Below, in pieces: positions 26,019-35,200 of a stretch of 64,000 bases of DNA. The notes below the pieces were generated by a model that was not told the DNA's origin, did not search any database, and saw nothing but the letters and a program-made list of their open reading frames with translations. Numbering within the stretch: the first letter of the stretch is position 1; each line of letters starts with the position of its first letter. Source of the DNA: Cellvibrionaceae bacterium (lineage in GTDB: Bacteria; Pseudomonadota; Gammaproteobacteria; Pseudomonadales; Cellvibrionaceae); contig JAGKWU010000010.1 of the NCBI GenBank assembly GCA_021151695.1, positions 1 to 64,000 on the forward strand, written 5' to 3'. The position numbers were made by a program, and so were the translations under genes.

Positions 26019-26849
26019 ATGATTACATTTTTTCGCATAGTGTTTTGTTGCCTGTTGGCGCCAAGTCTTTGGGCTGCTGACCTTTCAACCGATATACGTA
26101 AGGGCGCGGAAGGCCCCCAGGCAGGCGACGGTAATTATCTCGAATTAGGCTTTAGCATTGGTGCTATTCGCAGCCCTTACCTTGGCCTTCCTCCTGGTAA
26201 TAAAAAAAACGAGATAAATATATTGGGTTCGCTCGATCTCAATTTGCGCTATCAATATAAGGGTTTTTTTGTTGAGGCTTTTTCGCAAAGCCTGGAGCAA
26301 TTTACCTGGGGTTACAACTTTATTGAAGGAGAGCGCTGGGCATTGGATGCGGTGGCCCTGGAGCAGCACAGCGAGCTGAGCAAAGATGAAAGCAAGGATT
26401 TGCGAGGCTATAAAAAACGCGATGCGGATTTTATGGCAGGCATACGCACCACGGGTTACTACGGCAACTACATAGTGCAACTGCACGCACTCACTGATAT
26501 TAGTGACACCCATGATGGCCAGGTTTATTCATTGAAAATGGCGCGCCACTGGCAATATAAAAACTGGAACTTCCACGCCATTCAAAGTGAAAGCTATCGC
26601 ACCAGGAAAGTGGTGGATTACTATTTTTCGGTTGAACCTGAAGATGCCAGTGAGAAATTTCCGGAGTTTCATGCCGCGGCCGGTTTTACACATACCACTG
26701 AAATTGGTGCAACTTATCCGTTGAGCCAAAAGTGGGTGTTTCGTGGTCTGTTGCGGCATATTGAGTTGGATTCACAGTGGACAGGCAGTCCGATAATCCT
26801 CTCGAAAAGCGGCGATATGCTTGTGGCATCTTTCAGTTACGTGTTTTAA
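26019..26849 (+). CDS. MipA/OmpV family outer-membrane protein
   Basis: The 276-residue protein has a signal peptide (MITFFRIVFCCLLAPSLWA) and a beta-rich body with the family segments YLELGFSIGAIRSPYLG and a C-terminal strand ending FSYVF, typical of outer-membrane barrels. MipA was described as a scaffold between murein hydrolase and synthase; OmpV relatives are general small barrels, so the precise role is open. The frame extends 63 codons upstream into the receptor gene, but the signal peptide fixes the ATG at 26019. Confidence 0.85.
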   Translation: MITFFRIVFCCLLAPSLWAADLSTDIRKGAEGPQAGDGNYLELGFSIGAIRSPYLGLPPGNKKNEINILGSLDLNLRYQYKGFFVEAFSQSLEQFTWGYNFIEGERWALDAVALEQHSELSKDESKDLRGYKKRDADFMAGIRTTGYYGNYIVQLHALTDISDTHDGQVYSLKMARHWQYKNWNFHAIQSESYRTRKVVDYYFSVEPEDASEKFPEFHAAAGFTHTTEIGATYPLSQKWVFRGLLRHIELDSQWTGSPIILSKSGDMLVASFSYVF

Positions 26850-26854
26850 CGACC

Positions 26855-27286
26855 ATGACTTTTTTCAGTAAGGATATAAAAGTTTTCTGGACGAGCGCAG
26901 TGCTCTGCATTGCCGCATGGCTGCCTCATGTCCATGCGCAAACTTCGGCTGCGTCGCAACAATCTGCGGAGGCAGTATTGCGCATAAAGCCCGCGCGCTG
27001 CATTGCCTTGCATGAGGGGCAGACCTGCTATCAAACCTTAAAGATCGAATGGCAAGCTGAAACTCCTGATGGATATTGTCTTTATCAAAAGGATAACAAG
27101 TCACCTTTATTGTGTTGGGATAATCTGGCAGCCGCGCGCGGTAATTACGAGTTTGAAAGTGATAATACGCAAAAATTTACATTGATCCGAAAGCGCGATA
27201 ACAAGGTCGTCGCCGAGTTTACGGTGGAAGTGGCTTGGGTCTACGATTCACGCAGCCGCCGCGAAAGCCATTGGCGAATCTTTTAG
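26855..27286 (+). CDS. DUF3019 family exported protein
   Basis: The 143-residue protein has a signal peptide (WTSAVLCIAAWLPHVHA) and a small beta domain with four Cys: KPARCIALHEGQTCYQTLKIEW and GYCLYQ...LLCWDN. This is the DUF3019 pattern. In Shewanella and relatives such genes also lie beside MipA and RstAB-like genes (recalled, not searched), so it may be a periplasmic partner of that system. The start at 26855 is five bases after the MipA stop. Confidence 0.8.
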   Translation: MTFFSKDIKVFWTSAVLCIAAWLPHVHAQTSAASQQSAEAVLRIKPARCIALHEGQTCYQTLKIEWQAETPDGYCLYQKDNKSPLLCWDNLAAARGNYEFESDNTQKFTLIRKRDNKVVAEFTVEVAWVYDSRSRRESHWRIF

Positions 27287-27307
27287 CACAACTGTTATTG
27301 GTATTCC

Positions 27308-28006
27308 ATGAGCCATCAAAGCCATATTTTATTGGTTGAAGACGACACTTCCCTCGCTGAATGGATTGGGGATTATCTCTCCTCCCAGGGGTACCGTATT
27401 AGCCACGTTAGTCGCGGCGATCAAGCGCTCGCCGCCATGCAAAACCTGCAGCCGGATCTGGTTATTCTGGATGTGCTGTTGCCCTATAAAAATGGTTTTG
27501 ATATTTGCCGCGAGGCGCGCCAGTTTTATCATCATCCGATTTTAATGCTCACCGCGTGCAGTGAAGAGACCGATGAAATTCTCGGCCTGGAGCTGGGCGC
27601 TAATGATTACATCAGCAAGCCGGTCAAGCCTCGTTTATTGCTGGCGCGCGTCAAAGCCCTTTTGCGTCGCGAGCAAGTAGAGCCGCAGACCAATACCACC
27701 TTGATCTTTGGCCATTTAAAAATCGTGGAAGATGCCAAGGCCGTTTTTTGGCAAGGCGAGCCTGTGAGTGTGACTAGCCACGAATTTGATGTGCTCTGGC
27801 TATTGGCAAGTAATGCGGGCAAGGTGATTGGCCGCGAGGATCTGGTTACCCAATTGCGCGGCATTGAATACGATGGTTTGGATCGGTCTATCGACATTCG
27901 CATTTCGCGGCTGCGCAAAAAACTCGGTGACAATGCTGCCCAACCTTTCCGCATTAAAACTGTGTGGGCCAAAGGTTATTTATTTGCGGCCGATGCCTGG
28001 GAGTAG
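27308..28006 (+). CDS. rstA: RstA-type response regulator (OmpR family)
   Basis: The 232-residue protein has a receiver domain with the acidic pair at about 11-13, phospho-acceptor Asp55 (LVILDVLLP), Thr82 and Lys104 (ISKPVKP), and an OmpR-type winged helix. The C-terminal segment LRGIEYDGLDRSIDIRISRLRKKLGDN (in part) followed by IKTVWAKGYLFAADAWE closely follows E. coli RstA, so the orthology is better than family level. It is followed after two bases by its sensor kinase. A site resembling the RstA box lies upstream of the receptor gene at 23792. Confidence 0.88.
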   Translation: MSHQSHILLVEDDTSLAEWIGDYLSSQGYRISHVSRGDQALAAMQNLQPDLVILDVLLPYKNGFDICREARQFYHHPILMLTACSEETDEILGLELGANDYISKPVKPRLLLARVKALLRREQVEPQTNTTLIFGHLKIVEDAKAVFWQGEPVSVTSHEFDVLWLLASNAGKVIGREDLVTQLRGIEYDGLDRSIDIRISRLRKKLGDNAAQPFRIKTVWAKGYLFAADAWE

Positions 28007-28008
28007 TT

Positions 28009-29286
28009 GTGCGTAAGCTAACCGTTTCGTTGGTGCTAGTGGTGGTGGCGGCCGTAATAGGGTTGGGCTGGGGTATTGATCAGTGGTACAACAATACCCA
28101 TGCACCGGAAGAAAACCAATCGATAAAAAGTTATCGCCAGTTGGGGCGGGAATTAATTCAGCTGGTAAGTGTGGCCAATATTAATCAGGAACAATTGCAG
28201 CATTGGGCCGATCAATCCAATACTCAACTTGAGTTAACACCCTACGCTGAATTCCCTCTGCCGCCCAATTTAAAAGCCGCCTTCGAGACCGGCGAGCCGC
28301 TGTTGCTGGATTCTGGCAGCGGCATGTCGCTGCATTATTATTTAGCCTCACAGCAATTGGTGGTGACTTTTAAATTACCGGAAAATGCCGAGACACGCGA
28401 TTCAGGTTTGCGTCTGTGGCTAACATTGTTGTTTTATGCTGGCGTTATATTGTTAGTGCTTATCTGGCTTTATCCGCTGCTCAAACGTCTTCGTTTGTTG
28501 CGACAGCAGGCTGTGGCCTTTGGCGCAGGTGAGTTGAGTTCGCGTATTCCGTCCGGTGTTTCCTATATCGCGGATATAGAACAGGAGTTCAACCGCATGG
28601 CCCAGCGTATTGAAACCCTGGTGTACGACAACAAATTATTATCGCGCGGTCTCTCCCACGATTTACGCACGCCCATAGCGCGCCTGCGTTTTGGTTTGGA
28701 TGTATTACACGAAGCGGAACTTTCTTCCGCGCAGCAAAAAACACTGGCCCATTTAAATCGCGATCTCGTGGCAATGGAAACGCTGGTGGAAACCTTGCTC
28801 AGCTATGCGCGTATGGATCAGGCGAAAATCAATTTCAATCCAGCGCTGGTGGATGTGGGACATTGGGTGGAAGATATAGTGCGAGAGTTTTATGAGGAGC
28901 AAGTTCGCATTGAGATAAGGCCATCCAACTACGCCGCCAATATCCTTGCTGATGGCGAATATCTGAACATGTTAATCCATAATCTTATCCAGAATGCCGA
29001 GCGCCACGGCAAAGGCAAAGTGCTGGTGCGCATTGTCACCACGGAAAAAAACGTAGCATTGGCGGTGGAAGATAATGGTCCCGGCATCCCTGTCGAAGAG
29101 CGCGAACATGTGGTAAAACCTTTTTACCGCATTGCCAGCGCGCAAAATACCCAAGGCCATGGTATGGGGTTGGCGATTGTCGAGCGTATTGCGCAATGGC
29201 ACAAGGCGCAATTAATGCTTGATGAGTCGACGGAGTTGGGTGGATTAAAAATTAGTGTGGTGTTTGCGCGCGGCACACTTTTTTAA
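28009..29286 (+). CDS. rstB: RstB-type sensor histidine kinase
   Basis: The 425-residue kinase has a membrane span at about residues 5-23, a short periplasmic sensor (about 24-134), a second span (about 135-155), HAMP, and a HisKA domain with the phospho-acceptor His217 in LSHDLRTPIARLR. The ATPase has the N-box NLIQNAERHG, G1 DNGPGIP and G2 GHGMGLAI. The start is a GTG at 28009, two bases after the rstA stop; this gives the proper membrane-anchor start, whereas the open frame further upstream overlaps rstA. It is convergent with the guanidine carboxylase gene. Confidence 0.88.
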   Translation: MRKLTVSLVLVVVAAVIGLGWGIDQWYNNTHAPEENQSIKSYRQLGRELIQLVSVANINQEQLQHWADQSNTQLELTPYAEFPLPPNLKAAFETGEPLLLDSGSGMSLHYYLASQQLVVTFKLPENAETRDSGLRLWLTLLFYAGVILLVLIWLYPLLKRLRLLRQQAVAFGAGELSSRIPSGVSYIADIEQEFNRMAQRIETLVYDNKLLSRGLSHDLRTPIARLRFGLDVLHEAELSSAQQKTLAHLNRDLVAMETLVETLLSYARMDQAKINFNPALVDVGHWVEDIVREFYEEQVRIEIRPSNYAANILADGEYLNMLIHNLIQNAERHGKGKVLVRIVTTEKNVALAVEDNGPGIPVEEREHVVKPFYRIASAQNTQGHGMGLAIVERIAQWHKAQLMLDESTELGGLKISVVFARGTLF

Positions 29287-29324
29287 AGTCATGCCGCGCA
29301 TCTATTAAGTTTGTTTCAATCCCG

Positions 29325-32300
29325 CTAGGCTTGTTCCAATACCACTAATGTCTGCCCCGCTTGTACACGTGCCCCTTCCGCTTTAAGCAATTGCATCACC
29401 TTTCCGTCGGCCGGCGCTTGTATATTAATTTCCATTTTCATGGATTCCAGGATCACCAGTAGATCGCCCGCTTTTACCTCTTGTCCGGGTTTTACGCAAA
29501 TTTGCCAGAGGCTGCCGGATACAGGGCTATCAATTCCCAGTGCATCATCGGGGATGGCATGTTCGCCATCTTCATCAGCAATTTCTTTGGGCTCGTAATT
29601 AAATTGGCCGTTGGCATGCCAGCGCTCCAGCTCTTCAGCAAAGGCGGCTTCGCGCTGCGCCGTAAATTGCGCGATGCTCTCCTGTTGTTCATCAATGAAG
29701 GTTTGATATTGTGTCAGGCTGAATTGGCTTTCCTCAATGCGCAACGGATAACGACCTTGCGGAAAATCGCGGCGGATTTGTTTAAGCTCGTCAGCAGTCA
29801 CTTCATAGAATTTAATCTGGTCAAAGAAGTTCAGTAACCAGGGTTGCTTAAATTCCTGCGTCTTGCGGTAACGATTCCACATCTGCAAGGTGCGCCCCAC
29901 AAATTGATAGCCGCCGGGGCCCTCCATGCCATAAACACACAGGTAGGAACCACCGATGCCTACCGAGTTTTCCGCTGTCCAGGTGCGTGCCGGGTTGTAT
30001 TTTGTAGTGACTAAACGGTGCCGTGGATCAATGGGGGTAGCCACGGGTGCGCCGAGATAAACATCACCAAGGCCCATTACTAGATAAGAGGCGCTGAATA
30101 AAATATTTTTTACGTCATCAATAGAATCCAGTCCATTGATGCGGCGAATGAATTCAAGGTTGCTTGGGCACCAGGGCGCGTTGTCGCGCACCGATTGAAT
30201 ATATTTTTGAATCGCCAGCTGGCAGGCTTCGTCATCCCAGCTCAGGGGCAAGTGCACAATACGTGAGGGAACGGTTAATTGCGCAAGCTGGCTTTGCAGT
30301 GCTTGCTCGCCATGTTTCAAATGTGCAAGTAACTCAGTAAGCGATAACGTCTGGCTGTCGTAATGAATTTGCAGTGAGCGAATACCGGGTGTCAGTTCGC
30401 GCAAACCAGCAAGGGAATTTTGCTCCAACCATTGCATAAGTGCGTGCACGCGAAAGCGCAGGCGAATATCCAATTCCAGTGCGCCATACTCTACCAGCAA
30501 AAAGTGATCGCCAGCGACGCGATACACAATATCCTCGCCATACTCTGCTTTTGGCAGCTGCGCAACAATGGGTGAAGCAGTCTGCGCAATAGCGTAATCT
30601 TTTTCACTAACAGTGAGTGATTCTATTTGTGCTTGTTGTGCCTGCTCGGCGGACACCGCATCTTCCAGGCTGATAGGTACAAAACGAATTTTATCGCCAG
30701 CGCGCAATTGCCCGAGCTTCCACAAATCCGCACTGATCACTGTGGCGGGACAAACAAAACCACCGAGTGATGGACCATCGGGGCCGAGGATTACCGGCAT
30801 ATCACCGGTAAAATCCACAGTGCCGAACGCGTAGGCATTATCGTGAATGTTGGACGGATGCATACCCGCCTCACCACCGGAGCTGCGCGCCCAGTTCGGT
30901 TTTGGGCCAATCAAACGCACACCAGTACGGCTGGAGTTGTAATGAACTTCCCAGTCGCTGGCAAAAAATGTTTTTATATCTTCATCGGTAAAAAAATCCG
31001 GCGCGCCATGGGGGCCGTAAATCACGCGCAATTGCCAGTGGTTACTGATGGTAGGTTTAAGTGGTGTGGGCAAAGATGCGTTTGCTAATGTTGGATTGCA
31101 ATTTTCTGCATCCAGCGCGAGTATGTCGCCAGCGCGTAATGCGCGACCATTGTGGCCACCGAATTGTCCGAGCGTGAAGGTAGATTTTGCGCCCAGGTAA
31201 TTCGGGCACTGGATGCCGCCGGCCACGCACAAATAAGCGCGAGCTCCGGTTTTGATGCGACCCAGAATTAATTGTTGCCCTGCTGATACCTTAATAACTT
31301 CGTAACGACTAACAGATGCTCCTTCAAGGCTTGCCTCTATCTCTGCACCCGTAATAACGATGCGAGTTGCTGCAGTGAATTTTAATATCGGACCTTGCAA
31401 GGTAATTTCCAAACCAGCGGCATCGGCGGTATTGTTGAGCAAACGATTACCAAGTTGGAATGAATAATTATCAAAAGGACCGGAGGGTGGAACACCTATA
31501 TGCCAATAACCGATACGTGCGGGATAATCCTGGATCGTTGTTTGTGTTCCGCCCTGGATAACTTCAATGCGTGCGGGTTTATATTGGAATTGATTGAGAT
31601 AGCGCGTAGTCATCCGGCCTTCGCGCAAGGTATCGTCCTTGAGCAGGCTGCGCAGATAACCGAGGTTGGTTTCAATACCATAAAGTTTGGTAGTGGCGAG
31701 TGTGTCTTCCAAGGTTTGCAATGCCTGATCGCGATCATCACCTTTAACGATAATTTTGGCGAGCATGGGATCAAAATAGGCGGGCACTTCTATGCCGGTT
31801 TCAATCCAGTGATCAATGCGTACATGTTGGGCAACAGGAAATTCAACCTGGCTCAGCAGGCCCGCACAAGGTTGAAAATCTCGTGCTGGATCTTCCGCAT
31901 AAACTCGTACTTGAATGGCATGGCCTTTGGGTTGTAATGCATCGCGGCGAGCGCGCAAATTCGTTAGCTCACCCGCTGCTTGTTGCAGCATCCATTCCAC
32001 CAGGTCCACACCAAACACTTCTTCGGTAACGCCATGCTCTACTTGCAGGCGTGTGTTTACTTCGAGAAAGTAAAACTGGTTTTCGCGCGCGTCATAAATA
32101 AATTCCACAGTGCCCGCGTTGCGATAATTGACACTGGCAAGCAATTGTTCAGCGGTGCGTTGCATTGCCAGGCGCTGCGGCTCGGGTAAATGGGGCGCCG
32201 GGCACTCCTCAACCACTTTCTGGTTGCGGCGCTGGCTGGAGCAATCGCGCTCACCCACCGCTACGGCTGTACCAGCACCATCGCCAAATACTTGTACTTC

Positions 32301-32924
32301 TATATGGCGAGCGGCAGCAATAAATTTTTCGAGGAATACGCCATCGTCAGCAAAGTTGTTTTTACCTAAGCGTTTTACGGAGTCAAATGCGCTGACCAAT
32401 TCGCTTTCGCTATTGCACAGCTGCATACCAATGCCGCCGCCGCCCGCTGTGCTTTTCAGCATAACGGGATAGCCGATGCGTGCAGCAGCTTCTGTCGCAG
32501 CGGTTATATCTTTTAATAAATCTGTCCCGGGGCAGAGTGGAACATCTGCAGCCTGCGCCAGTTCGCGCGCTTTATGCTTTAACCCGAATGTCAGCATTTG
32601 CTCGGCTGTTGGGCCAATAAAAATTAATCCAGCAGCTTCGCACTCCGCCACAAACTGTGCGTTCTCACTTAAAAATCCATAGCCGGGATGGATTGCCTGC
32701 GCGCCGGTTTGTTTGGCGATGGCAATAATTTTTTTGCGGTCAAGATAAGTGGTTGCCGCTGCACCTTCGCCCAATGGATAGGCTTCATCTGCAAGGCGAA
32801 CGTGCAAGGAATCTGCATCTGAGTCAGCGTAGATCGCGACTGAGATGATCTGTAAATTTTTCAGTGTGCGAATAATGCGGGTGGCTATGGCACCGCGGTT
32901 GGCAATCAGGACTTTGGTGAACAT
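29325..32924 (-). CDS. Guanidine carboxylase (urea carboxylase family)
   Basis: This 1199-residue biotin enzyme carboxylates guanidine with ATP and bicarbonate. Domains in order: biotin carboxylase (about 1-450, ATP loop KSTAGGGGIGM, active-site RDCSSQRRNQK), carboxyltransferase-like AHS1/AHS2 parts (about 455-1010), and a biotinyl domain with ILESMKMEI near the end. Where the urea enzyme of this window has Asn711, this one has Asp704 (TVDFTGDMP). From memory, Asp at this site marks guanidine specificity. It is the last gene of a riboswitch-controlled operon with DUF1989 genes. The start at 32924 (MFTKVLIANRG) is preferred over an upstream in-frame ATG. Confidence 0.88.
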   Translation of the reverse strand: MFTKVLIANRGAIATRIIRTLKNLQIISVAIYADSDADSLHVRLADEAYPLGEGAAATTYLDRKKIIAIAKQTGAQAIHPGYGFLSENAQFVAECEAAGLIFIGPTAEQMLTFGLKHKARELAQAADVPLCPGTDLLKDITAATEAAARIGYPVMLKSTAGGGGIGMQLCNSESELVSAFDSVKRLGKNNFADDGVFLEKFIAAARHIEVQVFGDGAGTAVAVGERDCSSQRRNQKVVEECPAPHLPEPQRLAMQRTAEQLLASVNYRNAGTVEFIYDARENQFYFLEVNTRLQVEHGVTEEVFGVDLVEWMLQQAAGELTNLRARRDALQPKGHAIQVRVYAEDPARDFQPCAGLLSQVEFPVAQHVRIDHWIETGIEVPAYFDPMLAKIIVKGDDRDQALQTLEDTLATTKLYGIETNLGYLRSLLKDDTLREGRMTTRYLNQFQYKPARIEVIQGGTQTTIQDYPARIGYWHIGVPPSGPFDNYSFQLGNRLLNNTADAAGLEITLQGPILKFTAATRIVITGAEIEASLEGASVSRYEVIKVSAGQQLILGRIKTGARAYLCVAGGIQCPNYLGAKSTFTLGQFGGHNGRALRAGDILALDAENCNPTLANASLPTPLKPTISNHWQLRVIYGPHGAPDFFTDEDIKTFFASDWEVHYNSSRTGVRLIGPKPNWARSSGGEAGMHPSNIHDNAYAFGTVDFTGDMPVILGPDGPSLGGFVCPATVISADLWKLGQLRAGDKIRFVPISLEDAVSAEQAQQAQIESLTVSEKDYAIAQTASPIVAQLPKAEYGEDIVYRVAGDHFLLVEYGALELDIRLRFRVHALMQWLEQNSLAGLRELTPGIRSLQIHYDSQTLSLTELLAHLKHGEQALQSQLAQLTVPSRIVHLPLSWDDEACQLAIQKYIQSVRDNAPWCPSNLEFIRRINGLDSIDDVKNILFSASYLVMGLGDVYLGAPVATPIDPRHRLVTTKYNPARTWTAENSVGIGGSYLCVYGMEGPGGYQFVGRTLQMWNRYRKTQEFKQPWLLNFFDQIKFYEVTADELKQIRRDFPQGRYPLRIEESQFSLTQYQTFIDEQQESIAQFTAQREAAFAEELERWHANGQFNYEPKEIADEDGEHAIPDDALGIDSPVSGSLWQICVKPGQEVKAGDLLVILESMKMEINIQAPADGKVMQLLKAEGARVQAGQTLVVLEQA

Positions 32925-33010
32925 GATGGCTCCGGCGGGTCGTCCCGCTGGTTGAATATGCAAGTGATGGTCGTCCATCACAGGTGAAATCTATTAAGTT
33001 TTAGCTCGGC

Positions 33011-33652
33011 TTAATTCCACACCAAAATTTCAATCGGTGTTGGGTTATAGCCGTTGCAAGGATTGTTAAGCTGGGGGCAATTGGACACCAGCATCACAAT
33101 ATCCATTTCGGCTTTGAGCTCTACATATTTACCCGGCGCAGAAATGCCATCCGCAAAGGTCAAGCCGCCTTCGGGTGTAACGGGAACATTCATAAAGAAA
33201 TTAATATTGTGGGTAATGTCGCGCTTGCTGATACGAAATTCCGGATGCTCGGCAATAGCGAGCATCCAGCTGTCGCGACAGGCGTGCATGCAGCGTTTTT
33301 CCAAACTGTAGCGAACTGTGTTGCTTTCGGTAGCGCACGCGCCGCCCAGCGTGTCGTGGCGGCCGCAGGTGTCGGCAACAATAATGGCCAGGGAATTTTG
33401 CGCGTTGGAAATTAATTTCGTTCCCGCGCTCAAATATAAATTTCCCTGGGTGCGAATGGTATCCATAGCACTGTAACGTTCGCTGGGATCCTTAGCATTG
33501 TAAAAAAGTACGTCGGCAGCCTGGTTGCCTTCCAGATCCACTATACGGAACGTTTGGCCCTGTTTTATTTCGCCCAGGAAGTAATCGCCAGCGCCTACTG
33601 TAAAACTGTTAATCGCCGCTTCTGGTGTCAGTGTGCTTTCAAGTAATGGCAT
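33011..33652 (-). CDS. Carboxyguanidine deiminase subunit (DUF1989, 213 residues)
   Basis: This is one of two adjacent DUF1989 proteins long annotated as urea carboxylase-associated proteins and later shown to be the two subunits of carboxyguanidine deiminase (CgdAB), which turns carboxyguanidine into allophanate and ammonia. Landmarks are FRIVDLEGNQAADVLFYNAKDPSERYS (in part), DTCGRHDTLGGACATESN and CMHACRDSW, the Cys/His set likely binding metal, and INFFMNVPV. I cannot say with confidence which of the two is A or B. It lies 16 bp from its partner and 86 bp before the carboxylase gene. Confidence 0.85.
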   Translation of the reverse strand: MPLLESTLTPEAAINSFTVGAGDYFLGEIKQGQTFRIVDLEGNQAADVLFYNAKDPSERYSAMDTIRTQGNLYLSAGTKLISNAQNSLAIIVADTCGRHDTLGGACATESNTVRYSLEKRCMHACRDSWMLAIAEHPEFRISKRDITHNINFFMNVPVTPEGGLTFADGISAPGKYVELKAEMDIVMLVSNCPQLNNPCNGYNPTPIEILVWN

Positions 33653-33668
33653 TTTGTGTAACCCCGAT

Positions 33669-34403
33669 TTATTTAGCCGCTAGATAATAGAGCGCGTTGT
33701 TGTGAAAGCCGCGCTGGTTTTCCGGGCGATAATTTTTGCAGTAATCATCTTCCGCAATCGCATCGGCTTCACCCAACTCAATCAACACAGGTTTAAAGGG
33801 ATACTGTGTTGCGCGATTAAGCGGGTGGGGGCAGGCGTGCATCACTACCAGTGTATCCATTTCAAAACGCAGGGTGACTGAATTGCCCTCGCACTGGTTG
33901 TTGATGTCGAGTTGGATGTTGCCGAGGTCGTCGGCAATCACTTTGCTAAACCAATTGATATTGGATGCCATATCGGCGCGGCCCAAACCGTATTTCGCCA
34001 GCTCGACCAGGAATGCATCTGTGCCATTTTGCAGCCATTGGTTGCGATCAGCCTGGTAATCGCGAGCACCGAACTGTTGCGTAATTTGTTCTGCGGTGCT
34101 GTTGCCACAAATACTGTCGTGCCAGCTGGGAACATTATTGGCTGAATGCTCTTCTACAATGGATGCAAAAATTCGCCCCATATCGGAATAGAGACAATTG
34201 CCTTTTTGTAATTTAAATGTGTGTTGGCACTTGAGTGTGTCAGGCGCGTTATAGCGCTCCAATAAATTGCGAGGGTTGTAAAACAACATGGCGAGGTTTG
34301 CACCGCCTTCGATGTCGGTAATTTTCATTAAAGTGCCGCGGCGCAACTCCAGTGACCAATGGCCGTTACCGGGTAGGGTGGTGGTGTAAATAGCGTTTTT
34401 CAT
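33669..34403 (-). CDS. Carboxyguanidine deiminase subunit (DUF1989, 244 residues)
   Basis: This is the second DUF1989 subunit of carboxyguanidine deiminase. It shows the fold landmarks MKITDIEGGANLAMLFYNPRNLLERYNAPDTL (in part), SWHDSICGNSTAEQ in the position of the partner's Cys-rich loop, and SNINWFSKV, with weaker Cys conservation, so one subunit may be catalytic and the other structural. The start overlaps the ABC ATPase stop by four bases, placing it firmly in the guanidine operon. Confidence 0.85.
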   Translation of the reverse strand: MKNAIYTTTLPGNGHWSLELRRGTLMKITDIEGGANLAMLFYNPRNLLERYNAPDTLKCQHTFKLQKGNCLYSDMGRIFASIVEEHSANNVPSWHDSICGNSTAEQITQQFGARDYQADRNQWLQNGTDAFLVELAKYGLGRADMASNINWFSKVIADDLGNIQLDINNQCEGNSVTLRFEMDTLVVMHACPHPLNRATQYPFKPVLIELGEADAIAEDDYCKNYRPENQRGFHNNALYYLAAK

Positions 34404-35185
34404 AAGGCTAACTCACTTGCAGGGAATTCTGTTTTGCTCAGAACATCGGCCAGCTCGTTGTTTTTGCGTGTGACTGGCAGGTCGTAAGTAATATTTGCAC
34501 CATAGGCTTCTGGTGCGTGTGGATCGCGGCGCAACTTATCGAACACCCAAAGGCGTGTGCCCAAATAAAATCCTTCGCGCAAATCGTGGGTAACCATAAA
34601 AATGGTGAGCTGGTGTTCGCGCCAGAGTTTTAAAATAAGTTGATGCATATCGGCACGTATACCCGGGTCGAGCGCGCCGAAAGGTTCGTCCAATAATAAA
34701 ATGCGCGGTTTGCGAATAAGCGCTTGTGCTATGGCGAGACGCTGCTTCATGCCACCGGACAATTCTTGTGGATATTTGTTGGCGGCTGCCGACAAGCCCA
34801 CGGAATCGAGTAATGCCTTAGCTTCTTCCTCAACGGCTTTTTTGCGGCTGCCAAATAGTTTCCCTAATAAAGGCGACTGCTCAAACTCGCGCGCCAGGGC
34901 GACGTTTTGCAGTACGGTAAGATGTGGAAATACGGAGTACTGTTGAAACACAATGCCACGTGTTTGATCCGGTTCTTGCGGTATGGGTTTACCATCCAGT
35001 AATAATTGCCCCGAGCTGGGTTGCTCCATGCCTAATAACATTTTTAGAAAGGTACTTTTCCCGCAGCCGGAAGTGCCCACCATGGTGACAAATTCACCGG
35101 CATTAACGCTCACATTCATGCGTTCCAGCACGACATTATTGCCGTATTTTTTCCACAGGTTTTTGGTTTGGATCATAGCGCTCAT
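34400..35185 (-). CDS. Guanidine ABC importer ATP-binding protein (NitT/TauT type)
   Basis: This 261-residue ATPase has Walker A GTSGCGKST (residues about 36-44), signature LSGGMKQRLAIAQAL, Walker B ILLLDEPFGALDP and switch His in MVTHDL. It belongs to the SsuB/TauB/NrtD group of importers. With the permease and binding protein next to it, it probably drives guanidine uptake, since the operon is under a guanidine riboswitch. It overlaps the DUF1989 gene by four bases. Confidence 0.88.
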   Translation of the reverse strand: MSAMIQTKNLWKKYGNNVVLERMNVSVNAGEFVTMVGTSGCGKSTFLKMLLGMEQPSSGQLLLDGKPIPQEPDQTRGIVFQQYSVFPHLTVLQNVALAREFEQSPLLGKLFGSRKKAVEEEAKALLDSVGLSAAANKYPQELSGGMKQRLAIAQALIRKPRILLLDEPFGALDPGIRADMHQLILKLWREHQLTIFMVTHDLREGFYLGTRLWVFDKLRRDPHAPEAYGANITYDLPVTRKNNELADVLSKTEFPASELAL

Positions 35186-35200
35186 GTAAGTCGTCTTCCT

